Shown piece after piece: positions 27,728 to 36,462 of a stretch of DNA of 64,000 nt. Positions within the stretch are counted from its first letter, which is position 1, and each line of letters opens with the position of its first letter. Both the position numbers and the translations under genes were made by a program. Under the pieces are notes generated by a model. The model had not been told where the DNA came from and ran no database searches. It saw nothing but the letters and a program-made list of their open reading frames with translations. Location of the stretch: contig JAKAFP010000005.1 of NCBI GenBank assembly GCA_021825925.1, positions 248,001 through 312,000 of the forward strand. Direction: 5' to 3'. The DNA comes from Chloroflexota bacterium. Lineage in GTDB: Bacteria > Chloroflexota > Anaerolineae > Anaerolineales > Anaerolineaceae.

Positions 27728-28539
27728 GTAAACGCCTGATCGTCAACGCGGATGATTACGGCCATACACGCGGTGTGTCGCAGGGTATCCGCCAGGCGCA
27801 CCTGCACGGATTGGTCACCTCCACGACGGCGATGATGAATTACCCCGGTGCTGATGAAGACCTGCGTGAGGCTGTGCATGCATGTCCGCGATTGGGATTG
27901 GGTCTGCACCTGGTGCTGACCAGCGGATGCCCCGTGCTGCCCATCACCAAAGTGCCTGATCTGGTAAATCCTGAGGGCAAATTCTACAAGTATGACCCGT
28001 TTGTTGAGCGAATGCTTGCGTTGGATTTAACCCAGGTCAACCTGGAGTGGCATGCCCAGGTGGAAGCCTTTAAGAACGCCATCGGACGGCTGCCGGACCA
28101 CCTCGATTCGCACCACCACAGTTCTTACTTCACACCCGCCCTGTTTGAATTGATGCTGGATCTCGCAGATGAATTGAACGTGCCCATCCGTCTTCCATTT
28201 AATATGGAAGAAACTGCGCTCGCTGGAATTAACTCCCCCAAAACCGGTTCCCGCTTGGCCAGTCGAAGAAATGGCTACGCGCAAGTTTTTCTGGATAACT
28301 TCTATGACGAAAGCGTCACCCTCGAAAGCCTCACCTCCATTCTGCAGCAAATTGCCGATGACGACCTGCATGATTCCTTTGAATTAATGACTCATCCCGC
28401 AGTGGTGGATGACGATCTGATGAGAACATCCATTTATAACGAGAAGCGGGCTGAAGAATTAAAGCTGCTTTGCCACGAAACAACCTTGTCCACGCTCAAA
28501 GCGCTCGAAATCGAACTGATCAATTTTTCAAAATTGTAA
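27724..28539 (+). CDS. ChbG/YdjC-family carbohydrate deacetylase
   Basis: A 271-residue protein with the family's metal-site elements: VNADDYG at 7-13, GLHLVLT near 60-65 and LDSHHHSSY near 121-129. ChbG removes one acetyl group from chitobiose or its 6-phosphate. It overlaps the kinase gene by ATGA. No NagA-type deacetylase is in the window, so this enzyme may supply the deacetylation step feeding the NagB-II-like deaminase. A terminator follows. Confidence 0.88.
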   Translation: MSKRLIVNADDYGHTRGVSQGIRQAHLHGLVTSTTAMMNYPGADEDLREAVHACPRLGLGLHLVLTSGCPVLPITKVPDLVNPEGKFYKYDPFVERMLALDLTQVNLEWHAQVEAFKNAIGRLPDHLDSHHHSSYFTPALFELMLDLADELNVPIRLPFNMEETALAGINSPKTGSRLASRRNGYAQVFLDNFYDESVTLESLTSILQQIADDDLHDSFELMTHPAVVDDDLMRTSIYNEKRAEELKLLCHETTLSTLKALEIELINFSKL

Positions 28540-28572
28540 AAATACTTCAACACCTTGATTATGAGACTGAGA

Positions 28573-28602
28573 CCCCGCGATCTAAATCCGCGGGGTTTTT
28601 TT
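28573..28602 (+). terminator. Rho-independent terminator of the amino-sugar operon
   Basis: CCCCGCG (28,573-28,579) pairs with CGCGGGG (28,589-28,595), with seven T following to 28,602. It lies 34 bases after the deacetylase stop. Confidence 0.92.
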
Positions 28603-28609
28603 ATACGCC

Positions 28610-28638
28610 TTGCAAATTCGGACATAAATGGGGATAAT
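28610..28638 (+). promoter_or_regulatory. Candidate sigma-70 promoter for the zinc-ribbon/propeller gene
   Basis: TTGCAA (28,610-28,615) and GATAAT (28,633-28,638) are 17 bases apart, directly after the operon terminator and 37 bases before the next start codon. Confidence 0.55.
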
Positions 28639-28674
28639 AATGCATTATTACATCAATAGATCACTGGATTAACC

Positions 28675-30597
28675 ATGACAAACAATCAACCCATGCTTCT
28701 CAACTGCCCTGCCTGTGGCGCACCACTGGATTACGATGGCAGCAGTTCTGTTGTGCGCTGCAAATTTTGCGGCAACCGCTCGCTGGTCCAGGGTGGAACC
28801 CCTCGTCAGGGGTCCGCAGAGGGCGCTTCATTTGATGAAATTCGCGAAATGGTTTCAAATGGTAACCTGCAGGAAGCCTTTGAGCAAATGCATACATTGT
28901 TTGGCGTGGATGCCGAAGAAGCCAATGAGGCGCTTGAGGCACTCAAGGAAGGCCGTTTTGCCACCCAATTTATCAGCGGTTCCCACACGCCAGCTGAACT
29001 GACCCAAACTTTACAGCAGATCCAGGGACTGCTTTCGGAAGGAAAAAAGGTGGAAGCGGTCAGACTTTACCGCGAGACGTTCGATACCAGCATGGAACGC
29101 GCCCTGAAGGCCATTGACCTGATCGAACACGGAGGAGGTTTTCAAACTGAAACACATTACGAGACCACCACAAACCATTACCAAACACCACCACCTTATA
29201 CGCCGCCCAACTCAAAGAATAAAGGCTGCCGAGCGATCCCGGTTGTGTTGGTGTTGGTGATCCTTGGTCTCATAGGAGGATTCCTGGCATGGAAAGGCGG
29301 ACTGTTCATTGAACATTATTATGCGCAGTCTCCAGAGATCTTTATCTCCACCGGGGTGGATTCCACGCCGCAGATCGCCGGTGTCTTCTTCAATTCGGGA
29401 GCCGATACCCGCTTCATTGGATTGGTAAACCCTGACACCAAAAGATTGGTCTGGCAGGCCGCCCCGTTGGATGGGAACGGTACTGTCAACAACCTGGTCA
29501 ACGGTTCAGATTTGGTCTATGCCGCCAGCGAAGATAATTTGATCGCCTACAGCAAAGCAGACGGCAGTACTGTCTGGCAGACGGTCATGCCAGACACCCT
29601 GAACTACATGGAGAGCAACCTGCTGGTGACCGCCGGCCGGGTGATCACTTTTAACGCGGATCGGTCCATCCAGGCTTACAACGCCGAGACCGGCAGCCTG
29701 GTGTGGAGCAGAAGGCTGTCAGGCTACAGTGACACCATGCTGCTCCTGGGAAAATCACTGGTCGTGGTTGATTTTGCTGATGCCGACAACAATTACGGAT
29801 TGTTCTTCATTGATCCGATCACAGGCGACCAGCAAGACCTGGTCACACCGATCTGCACCGTTAATGATTATGCCAATTCACTCGAAAGTGACACCGGTCT
29901 GTTGTCTGACGAAGCAGAAAACGCCCTCTATCTGGTTTTTTATGAGGGCTGCGTTCAAAAACTCGATGGGGCAACCCGCACCATCACATGGAATTCCAAT
30001 AACTCGGATTATTTCAGTTCTTCGATCAATGGATACAAGTACTTATTCACGGATTTGAGCCTGTATTTTGCCAACGCCGGAAATCTGTATGCAGTAAACA
30101 AATCCGATGGTGAGATGAAATTGCTCAGTCAAAACGAGGATTACAACCTCTATCCACTCGAGATCAGCGGCGATATTTTGATCGTACGCGCCGATCGTAC
30201 CCGTGGCAGCAGCCGGTCCGAAATATGGGGTCTGGATATCAACAGCGGCCAACCTACGTGGCAAATCACCATGCAGGACGCTGAACCGATTGACCCCCCT
30301 GATGAGATGTCCGGTTTTATTGACGACAGCGATTTTGGCTGGACACTTCAACAGACCTCATTCGGATTGCGGCGCATGACCTTCAAAGGCGAACCAAACC
30401 AGCTGGTGCTTGAAACCATCAACCCGACTGATGGCAGCATTCAAAACAGCCAGACCATCGCCATTAAAGGCATTACGGGCGATTTCTACGATATCCCGGT
30501 CGTGTTGGGTTGGCAGGGCAGCATTGCCTATCTCAAAATTGATTCCAGTTTTTACACTCTGGATGTCTCCACGGGTGAACTGGTCAATATTTATTAA
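28675..30597 (+). CDS. Membrane protein with zinc ribbon, L7/L12-like helices and an extracytoplasmic PQQ-type beta-propeller
   Basis: A 640-residue protein of unusual layout. Residues 11-32 form a zinc ribbon (Cys11, Cys14, Cys29, Cys32). Residues 54-94 and 112-154 are two helical repeats resembling the ribosomal L7/L12 C-terminal motif, for example GKKVEAVRLYRE followed by AIDLIEHG. Residues about 189-206 form one transmembrane helix. The rest looks like a propeller of PQQ/outer-membrane-BamB-like blades with repeated Y(A)A.DG..VWQ units (LVYAASEDNLIAYSKADGS, NAETGSLVWS). The zinc ribbon should be cytoplasmic and the propeller outside. Its function is unknown. It is monocistronic, with its own promoter and terminator. 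Confidence 0.75.
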   Translation: MTNNQPMLLNCPACGAPLDYDGSSSVVRCKFCGNRSLVQGGTPRQGSAEGASFDEIREMVSNGNLQEAFEQMHTLFGVDAEEANEALEALKEGRFATQFISGSHTPAELTQTLQQIQGLLSEGKKVEAVRLYRETFDTSMERALKAIDLIEHGGGFQTETHYETTTNHYQTPPPYTPPNSKNKGCRAIPVVLVLVILGLIGGFLAWKGGLFIEHYYAQSPEIFISTGVDSTPQIAGVFFNSGADTRFIGLVNPDTKRLVWQAAPLDGNGTVNNLVNGSDLVYAASEDNLIAYSKADGSTVWQTVMPDTLNYMESNLLVTAGRVITFNADRSIQAYNAETGSLVWSRRLSGYSDTMLLLGKSLVVVDFADADNNYGLFFIDPITGDQQDLVTPICTVNDYANSLESDTGLLSDEAENALYLVFYEGCVQKLDGATRTITWNSNNSDYFSSSINGYKYLFTDLSLYFANAGNLYAVNKSDGEMKLLSQNEDYNLYPLEISGDILIVRADRTRGSSRSEIWGLDINSGQPTWQITMQDAEPIDPPDEMSGFIDDSDFGWTLQQTSFGLRRMTFKGEPNQLVLETINPTDGSIQNSQTIAIKGITGDFYDIPVVLGWQGSIAYLKIDSSFYTLDVSTGELVNIY

Positions 30598-30621
30598 TCT
30601 TTTCTACCTCTCGAAGATCAT

Positions 30622-30661
30622 AAGCAGCAGCATATGTTTTTGCTGCTGCTTTAATTTCTTG
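30622..30661 (+). terminator. Probable rho-independent terminator
   Basis: AAGCAGCAGCA (30,622-30,632) pairs perfectly with TGCTGCTGCTT (30,641-30,651) around an 8-base loop, followed by the T-rich TTAATTTCTT. It lies 24 bases after the preceding stop. Confidence 0.75.
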
Positions 30662-30774
30662 AATTTAAAAATCCATGTTTAGTTCTTTTTTATTCAAAAA
30701 GTCCTTGTTTATGACTATTATGGATTAGTGGTGATTCATTTTTTCACTTAGTGGTTATTGAGAAAGGGATAAAA

Positions 30775-31122
30775 ATGGAAGTCAAGATCATTCGTTTGAA
30801 CGGCTGTATGAACGTATTGTTGGCTGTGCTGACCCTGGGCGTTTTTCCACTGGCTTATTTCATACAAACCCGCAGCTGGCCAAAGTTGGTTGATGAAGAA
30901 GGCCTGGTGACCAAGGGTGGAAAACGCATCGCCTGGAACGAGTTCACCAAGATCACCAAAGTCGTCACGCGAGTGACGCGCGGTTCAAGTTCAAGCGTGG
31001 AGCATTACGAACTGCGATCGCCAAAAGGAAAAGTGATCGTAGCGGTCTACCGTTTGGTGGACGGTCAACAGGTATTTGATTACATCACGCGTCACCTGCC
31101 CCCACAACTTTTGAATCAATAG
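30775..31122 (+). CDS. Small membrane-anchored protein of unknown function (PH-like)
   Basis: A 115-residue protein. A hydrophobic segment (NVLLAVLTLGVFPLAYFI) near the N-terminus is followed by a beta-rich soluble part with GLVTKGGKRIAWNEFTKI and a basic patch KVVTRVTRGSSSS. The short strands and the IAWNEF element resemble bacterial PH-domain proteins, but no family could be confirmed. ATG 30,775 was preferred because AAAGGGAT lies just upstream; a GTG at 30,751 is in frame. It stands alone between terminator-like hairpins. Confidence 0.6.
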   Translation: MEVKIIRLNGCMNVLLAVLTLGVFPLAYFIQTRSWPKLVDEEGLVTKGGKRIAWNEFTKITKVVTRVTRGSSSSVEHYELRSPKGKVIVAVYRLVDGQQVFDYITRHLPPQLLNQ

Positions 31123-31160
31123 CAACCGTTTTTCTCAATCTACATTTAATTAATATCAAA

Positions 31161-31193
31161 AGGAACCAGGATATTTTTAGCCTCCTGGTTCCT
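31161..31193. terminator. Stem-loop between convergent genes, probable bidirectional terminator
   Basis: AGGAACCAGGA (31,161-31,171) and TCCTGGTTCCT (31,183-31,193) are perfect 11-base arms with an 11-base loop, lying between convergent genes. Only a short T run follows on the minus strand (TTTT) and none on the plus strand, so termination strength is uncertain. Confidence 0.6.
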
Positions 31194-31256
31194 ATCATTA
31201 AAAATGATTCTGTTTGGTATGAGCACCGACGATTTTGCAAGCCAGGATGAGGTAAT

Positions 31257-31676
31257 TTATATCTGTTGTTCTGGTTTTCGCCATCTCAGTGCCATGACGA
31301 TCACGGCCAGACATGCCAGGATCTCGATGGAACAGAAGAACCAGTAGATCACGGTGGGAGAACTCATGCCAGCCACGTAAACGATCGTAATGACTGCGGC
31401 AATGATGTTGAACCAGCGGTTGATGCCATAATTCGCTACACGAGAGATCAGGATCATAGCCGTTGGAATCTCAAGCAGGATCGCTCCAATCAACAATAAT
31501 GAAGTGGTCACCACAGTGCCATCTATCGGACCGCCAGCCACGATTTTCGCCAGAAAACCCGGAACCATCATTCCGATAATATCCGCAAAAGCCATGTTGA
31601 TCATGATAAAGATCCAAAAGGTTGAGAGCCGGTTTTTCATTTCTTGTTCTGGTAAAACATTGATGCTACTTTTCAT
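31257..31676 (-). CDS. Four-helix membrane protein, probably DUF6326 family
   Basis: A 139-residue protein with four clear membrane helices and short loops. The opening KNRLSTFWIFIMINMAFADIIG and closing IYWFFCSIEILACLAVIVMALRWR match my recollection of DUF6326, found in many Bacteroidota and Chloroflexota. Its function is unknown. Its first bases overlap the end of the upstream small gene by 11 bases, so the two are co-translated. Confidence 0.65.
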   Translation of the reverse strand: MKSSINVLPEQEMKNRLSTFWIFIMINMAFADIIGMMVPGFLAKIVAGGPIDGTVVTTSLLLIGAILLEIPTAMILISRVANYGINRWFNIIAAVITIVYVAGMSSPTVIYWFFCSIEILACLAVIVMALRWRKPEQQI

Positions 31677-31941
31677 TTTTTCTCCTTGAACTTTTTTTAT
31701 CCATTATTTGATTGACTGAGATCAACGGCAGCCCCAGGTCGCGCACTTTCTTCAGCAGACCAAATAAAACAGCCTGGTCTTCAATTTGGCCAGAGATCTT
31801 GGTCTCACCTTCAATTTCGTGAAGAATGGACAAGCCCTCAAACCAATCCGACCATTCATCGGTTAGATTGCCTTGGACTATGATCTCGAATATGATCTGA
31901 GCTTTGTTGAATACACATCTGTCTGCCATTGTTGATCCCAT
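31666..31941 (-). CDS. Small conserved soluble protein of unknown function
   Basis: A 91-residue protein with a short alpha/beta pattern and a recognisable block: LTDEWSDWFEGLSI, then GETKISGQIEDQAVLFGLLKKVRDLGLPLISV. Similar small proteins with the DQAxLxGLLxKxRDLGLxLxSV ending occur in many environmental bacteria. I know of no proven function. ATG 31,941 and ATG 31,929 are both possible starts; the latter has GGGA upstream. It overlaps the membrane-protein gene by 11 bases. Confidence 0.65.
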   Translation of the reverse strand: MGSTMADRCVFNKAQIIFEIIVQGNLTDEWSDWFEGLSILHEIEGETKISGQIEDQAVLFGLLKKVRDLGLPLISVNQIMDKKSSRRKNEK

Positions 31942-32037
31942 TCACTTGTTATATGCCAAATATACCGGCAGGGGTCCATGGCGGTTAGATACTAAAGTAT
32001 TGTTTGGAAGTATTGTTTAATAAGTTGGGATAATGAC

Positions 32038-34719
32038 CTAGAGCAAGCCTAGATCGCGGGCACAGGCTACCGCTTCGGTGCGATTTTGTACCTGGAGTTT
32101 GTTGAAAATGCGCAGATTATGTCCCTTAACCGTGCTCAAGGAAATGAACAGTTTCTTACTGATCTCCTCGTTTGAGAGTCCCAGCGAAACAAGTCGCAGA
32201 ACTTCGAGTTCACGATCGGTCAACGCCTCGATCAACCCAGGCTTACCTGGCCTGGAAAGGTGTGAAGAAGTGCGGTCATCCACCATTACAGCTGACAACA
32301 GTTTTTGGATATAGTTTTTTAAAAGGTGACCCGGGTCCTGGGCCAGCTTTTCGATTACCGGTCGAAGATGGACCCCTTCATTCAGGAAGAGTTGAACATA
32401 CCCTTCAGGTTCTGCAAGAAATAAAGCTCGTTCAAGACTTAACTCGGCCTGGTTGGAATCCCCTTGCGTAAGATGGAAGAGGGTTTGTACCACCAAAATC
32501 TCGAGCATACTACCGGTTCTTTTCTGGTTTTCTGCGGCATGCAGCATCTTATCCAACATTTCTGCCACACCTGACGGCGCTTGTTCGGCGATGCACACCC
32601 TGGCAAGCAGCAAATGATCAAACTCACCCAAGTAGCGGAGTTCATCCGTTACACTCAACCCTTGTGCCTGAACCCATCGTTTTGCTTTATCCAGTCGGCC
32701 TTGTTTAAGGAAGATGCGCGCCTTTAAAGCTTCGATCGGCCTCATATCCGGGATCGGGTTTTTGACATAAGCATTTTTGGCATCTTCCAAAAAGCTGAGC
32801 GCGAGATCATAGTCAGCTTCAATTTCCTTGATCAAAGCCTGGGCAATCATCCACCGATAAGCCCAATCCACCAGGGTTGTTTTTTCACCCAGTTCACGAG
32901 CCCTTAGGATGTGGCGATCAAACGTCACACGGTCATCCTGTTCGAGGGCGATCATGGCTAGCCCCAGGTGGTGATGTGCGGTGGTCTTAATGACTTCATC
33001 GCCTTCGGTTGAAGCCGTTTCTAAAGACCGCTCAAGACAGGCTTTAGCTTCTCTGAGCCTACCCAGCGCCATGAGCATATCGGCAAGTGCAAAAGCACTG
33101 GCAACCATGAAGACAGTATTGCCGATCTTTTCCATGGATTCCATCCAGCTTTTCATGGCTGCGAGTGCAGGCTCAAGATCGCCATCATACCAATGGGTAA
33201 ATCCAAGGATGATGTTCGCCTGGGCGCATTGAAGCAGGTCATCTTCAGGTGTTAATTGAAGGGTTAATTCGGCAAATTTAAGCGTGGCGTGCAGATCCCC
33301 GCTGAGTTGGGCGTTGATCGCTCGGGCCAGGGCTATCTTTGATGGCAGATCTTGATATGGATCTCGCACTCCATATTGTTCAATATAGTGATCTGCTGAC
33401 TGTAAGTATGTTTCACTGGTTTCAAGTTCGCCAAGGTCAGAAAACGCCATGCCCATGAATGTACACAACAGGGGATGCATGATCAGCATATGTTGCGGGA
33501 TCTTTTTAACCCAACCCAACCAGAGGGTTGACTGGAATTTGTCATCCATTTCGCGGTAGCCCGATTCTGCCAACCCGGCCGCCCGATCCAGATCCCCTGC
33601 CGCCATGGCATGATGAAAGGCTTCGCCAAGATCTCCGTTCTCTTGGTACCAACGGCTGGCTGAAAGATGCACGGACTTAATTTCATCTGCGGTCAGGGTT
33701 TGGCCCAACCTTTTTTGCAGCAGATCGCGGAAGAGGTTGTGATAGCGATACCATCCACGCTCAGGGTCGAGAGGAATGATGAACAGATTCGCATGTTCAA
33801 GTCCTTCCAGTGTTTGTTGCCCGGTGGATGCCACCTCTTGAAGGACAGCATCGCAGAGTGATCCACACAGGCGATGAAGAATGGAAGTACGCAGCAGGAA
33901 AATCTGAAGGGCTTCAGGCTGTTGATGTAAAACTTCTTCCAACAGGTAATCCAAAATAAAACGCTGACTGTCAGCAAAAGATTGGATAAAAGGGGTTGTC
34001 TCTTTTCGTCCTTGCAGGCAGAGCGCCGCAAGCTGCAGCCCGGCAGCCCAACCTTCCGTTTGCGACTCCAACTTTGAAATTTCATCTGCGCCAAGTTTCA
34101 ACCCCATGACCCTGTTCAGAAAATCCGAAGCCTCAGTTTCAGAAAACCTCATATCCACCGCACGCAACTCGGTCAATTGTCCGCGTGTACGCAAGCGTGA
34201 TAAAGCCAGGGGGGGATCTTCACGGCTGGCGATGACCAAATGCATCTGGTTGGGCAGGTGATCAACGAAAAAAGCCAATTCCTTATCCACATCAACAGAA
34301 TCCACCATGTGATAATCATCAAGCACCAGGATGAATTGTTGAGGGAAGTCGGAAATCTCATTGAGCAGAGAGATGACCAATTCATCCATTGATGGGGGCT
34401 GTGCAGATTGCAAGGCTGTCAATATGGCTTCTCCCACCCCCTTTTTGATTCCTTGTAGTGCATTGATCAAGTAAGCCAAAAACACGGATGGTGAGCTGTC
34501 ACTCTCATCCAAAGAAAGCCAGGCTATCGGTTGGTTGCACAGGGCTGCCCATTCACTGATGAGGGTTGTCTTACCGTAGCCGGCCGGTGCAGAGATCAAG
34601 GTTACCCTAATGCCGGATTTATAACCGTCCGTCATTTTTTTTACTAAATTTACCCGACTGACGTAATGAGGCCGCAAGGGAGGGATATATAGCTTGGTAG
34701 TTAGTATGGGAACAGCCAT
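32038..34719 (-). CDS. MalT-type ATP-dependent LuxR transcriptional regulator
   Basis: An 893-residue signal-transduction ATPase with helix-turn-helix (STAND/MalT class). Walker A SAPAGYGKTT lies at 44-53 and Walker B LVLDDYH at 131-137. A long alpha-helical TPR-like sensor covers about residues 350-800. A C-terminal LuxR helix-turn-helix begins LTDRELEVLRLVSLGLSNEE. Such proteins activate transcription after binding a ligand and ATP and oligomerising. No adjacent sugar operon indicates the target. The gene is monocistronic and convergent with nothing nearby. Confidence 0.93.
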   Translation of the reverse strand: MAVPILTTKLYIPPLRPHYVSRVNLVKKMTDGYKSGIRVTLISAPAGYGKTTLISEWAALCNQPIAWLSLDESDSSPSVFLAYLINALQGIKKGVGEAILTALQSAQPPSMDELVISLLNEISDFPQQFILVLDDYHMVDSVDVDKELAFFVDHLPNQMHLVIASREDPPLALSRLRTRGQLTELRAVDMRFSETEASDFLNRVMGLKLGADEISKLESQTEGWAAGLQLAALCLQGRKETTPFIQSFADSQRFILDYLLEEVLHQQPEALQIFLLRTSILHRLCGSLCDAVLQEVASTGQQTLEGLEHANLFIIPLDPERGWYRYHNLFRDLLQKRLGQTLTADEIKSVHLSASRWYQENGDLGEAFHHAMAAGDLDRAAGLAESGYREMDDKFQSTLWLGWVKKIPQHMLIMHPLLCTFMGMAFSDLGELETSETYLQSADHYIEQYGVRDPYQDLPSKIALARAINAQLSGDLHATLKFAELTLQLTPEDDLLQCAQANIILGFTHWYDGDLEPALAAMKSWMESMEKIGNTVFMVASAFALADMLMALGRLREAKACLERSLETASTEGDEVIKTTAHHHLGLAMIALEQDDRVTFDRHILRARELGEKTTLVDWAYRWMIAQALIKEIEADYDLALSFLEDAKNAYVKNPIPDMRPIEALKARIFLKQGRLDKAKRWVQAQGLSVTDELRYLGEFDHLLLARVCIAEQAPSGVAEMLDKMLHAAENQKRTGSMLEILVVQTLFHLTQGDSNQAELSLERALFLAEPEGYVQLFLNEGVHLRPVIEKLAQDPGHLLKNYIQKLLSAVMVDDRTSSHLSRPGKPGLIEALTDRELEVLRLVSLGLSNEEISKKLFISLSTVKGHNLRIFNKLQVQNRTEAVACARDLGLL

Positions 34720-34932
34720 AAATGAATTATATGTTAATTCCTATTTTGTTGACTTTGATAAGCAACAGCTGGCTACTGGAAGGTTTGGGTCCCAACAATA
34801 AAAACCACTATTTCAAGAATCTTTCTGAGGTCTTTCACAGGACCAACGTCACCCCTTGAAATAATCAAATGAATATAAGGTGTTGCCAATCAATTTTTTT
34901 TGGAAAATATCATTTGCTTATCATGATATCGG

Positions 34933-35739
34933 TTAGGATTCTTTTTTACCCAAACTACCTTTTGTAACCAAACAAAGGATCAACGCCGCGAAAGTCGTGA
35001 CAATTACTGAAATAGTCCAAAATTGCAGATCAACTCCAGCCGACTCTCCACCAAGCGCACCCGACATGGTTGCCGAGGTAAGCAGCACTGTGCCCCAGAA
35101 GTTATCAGCGTTATGATAGATTATTCCACCTAATAGCAGGCTTCCTTTGGTTTGGTTATAGACAAAGGTCATCAGGGTGGCCAATCCCATTTCTGCCAAT
35201 ACATAGAGTGGCAACCTCGCCAGTCCCAATTCAAAATGCACAGCCTCAGGATTAAAAAACTGCGGCAAATGCCATAAACCCCAAACCAACCCGATGAACA
35301 GAGACGCCAGCCAGGGTTTCATTTTTTGCTGCAGATTAGGTAACATGAATCCACGCCAGCCAAACTCTTCTCCAAGCGGCCCGCCAATTATGGTAATCAA
35401 AAAGAAAACGGGGAGTAAGTACCATTCTGTTTTAATGAAGGTAAAAGGTGGAACACTTGCTCCCGTAAAAACATTGATTCCCAAAGCAATGATGGTTAAT
35501 AATGCCGGCAGAAAAAGTGCGATCAGCCACCATTTCCATTTCACTTTCCACTTCAATGCACTCTTAAGCAGATCTCTCAGACCAACCTTGCCAGAGACCA
35601 AGGCAATGGTGATCACTCCAGCGATAGAGGGACCGAAAACAAAAATGCCTTGTCCACCGCTTAGCCACGGCAGCCAGCTAATCAAAAATGTAAGCACCAG
35701 AAAAAAGGCAAAAGAAAACTTACGAAAAGTATTGAGCAT
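34933..35739 (-). CDS. CPBP-family intramembrane glutamic protease
   Basis: A 268-residue polytopic membrane protein with the Abi/CPBP motifs. EEFGWRG near residues 123-129 gives the catalytic Glu pair and Arg. GLVWGLWHLPQFF near 150 gives the F/WxxxH motif, and a later HNADN carries the second His. Homologues cleave within membranes or process prenylated proteins and peptides. GGGAGGG lies just before the ATG. It is divergent from the PadR operon. Confidence 0.88.
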   Translation of the reverse strand: MLNTFRKFSFAFFLVLTFLISWLPWLSGGQGIFVFGPSIAGVITIALVSGKVGLRDLLKSALKWKVKWKWWLIALFLPALLTIIALGINVFTGASVPPFTFIKTEWYLLPVFFLITIIGGPLGEEFGWRGFMLPNLQQKMKPWLASLFIGLVWGLWHLPQFFNPEAVHFELGLARLPLYVLAEMGLATLMTFVYNQTKGSLLLGGIIYHNADNFWGTVLLTSATMSGALGGESAGVDLQFWTISVIVTTFAALILCLVTKGSLGKKES

Positions 35740-35820
35740 TTTTCCCTCCCACTGTGGTGTGAATAATACAATTTTACAAGTATTTTGTTTTTGTGCTTTT
35801 GTTTGTATTTATTATTACAC

Positions 35821-35879
35821 TTGACGAATTGGGATTTACTGTTATTATAGGTGTTATACAATATATGATGTGTCCTATA
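35821..35879 (+). promoter_or_regulatory. Promoter and candidate PadR operator
   Basis: TTGACG (35,821-35,826) and TATTAT (35,843-35,848) are 16 bases apart. An inverted repeat TATAGG (35,846-35,851)/CCTATA (35,874-35,879) straddles the expected start point, with an AT-rich centre. It would suit autorepression by the PadR protein encoded 17 bases downstream. The arms are short, so the operator call is tentative. Confidence 0.5.
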
Positions 35880-35895
35880 TGTGAGGAGTAATATA

Positions 35896-36453
35896 ATGTC
35901 TCTTGAATACGCCATATTAGGGTTTCTCAACTACCACCCTTACACCGGATACGATCTCAAAAAGATCTTTGACAGTTCTGTGAGGCATTTTTGGCCTGCA
36001 GATCAGAGCCAGATCTACCGCACCCTTGCCAGTCTGACCGAACGCTCGCTGGTCGAGATGGAAAAGGTGCCTCAGGAAGACCGGCCAGACCGCAAGGTGT
36101 ATCACATCACCAATTCAGGCCGCGAAGCCTTGAGAAATTGGCTGATCGGCGCTCCCCCCATGGATGAACCGCGCAGCGCCCCGCTCATCCAGGTCTTCTT
36201 CTCGGGCATGTTTTCGGATGAGGAAATTCTGCAAAAAATTGAGGGTTATGCTGAGATCATGCGATTGTTCCTGGCGCGTTATGACCAGGTTCCTGACCAG
36301 CTCGGTCCGTACCAGGCCGAGATCACCTCACCCCGCGAACACTTTTTTTGGATGCTGACACTAGAAAATGGCATAAGAAATATGAAGGCCAACCTGGAAT
36401 GGGCTGAAAGCATTATCGAAAGACTTAAATCCGGCCAGGTGCCGCAAAACTAG
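35896..36453 (+). CDS. PadR-family transcriptional regulator (long, subfamily 2)
   Basis: A 185-residue regulator. The winged helix begins SLEYAILGFLNYHPYTGYDLKKIFD, with the recognition segment DQSQIYRTLASLTERSLVE and wing HITNSGREALRNWL. A C-terminal helical Vir-like dimerisation region follows, making it a full-length PadR subfamily-2 protein. ATG 35,896, with AGGAG about eight bases upstream, was preferred to a GTG at 35,881. It leads an operon with a double-flavodoxin protein ten bases downstream, which it probably represses until a toxic aromatic or antibiotic ligand binds. Confidence 0.92.
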   Translation: MSLEYAILGFLNYHPYTGYDLKKIFDSSVRHFWPADQSQIYRTLASLTERSLVEMEKVPQEDRPDRKVYHITNSGREALRNWLIGAPPMDEPRSAPLIQVFFSGMFSDEEILQKIEGYAEIMRLFLARYDQVPDQLGPYQAEITSPREHFFWMLTLENGIRNMKANLEWAESIIERLKSGQVPQN

Positions 36454-36462
36454 GAGAAATAG

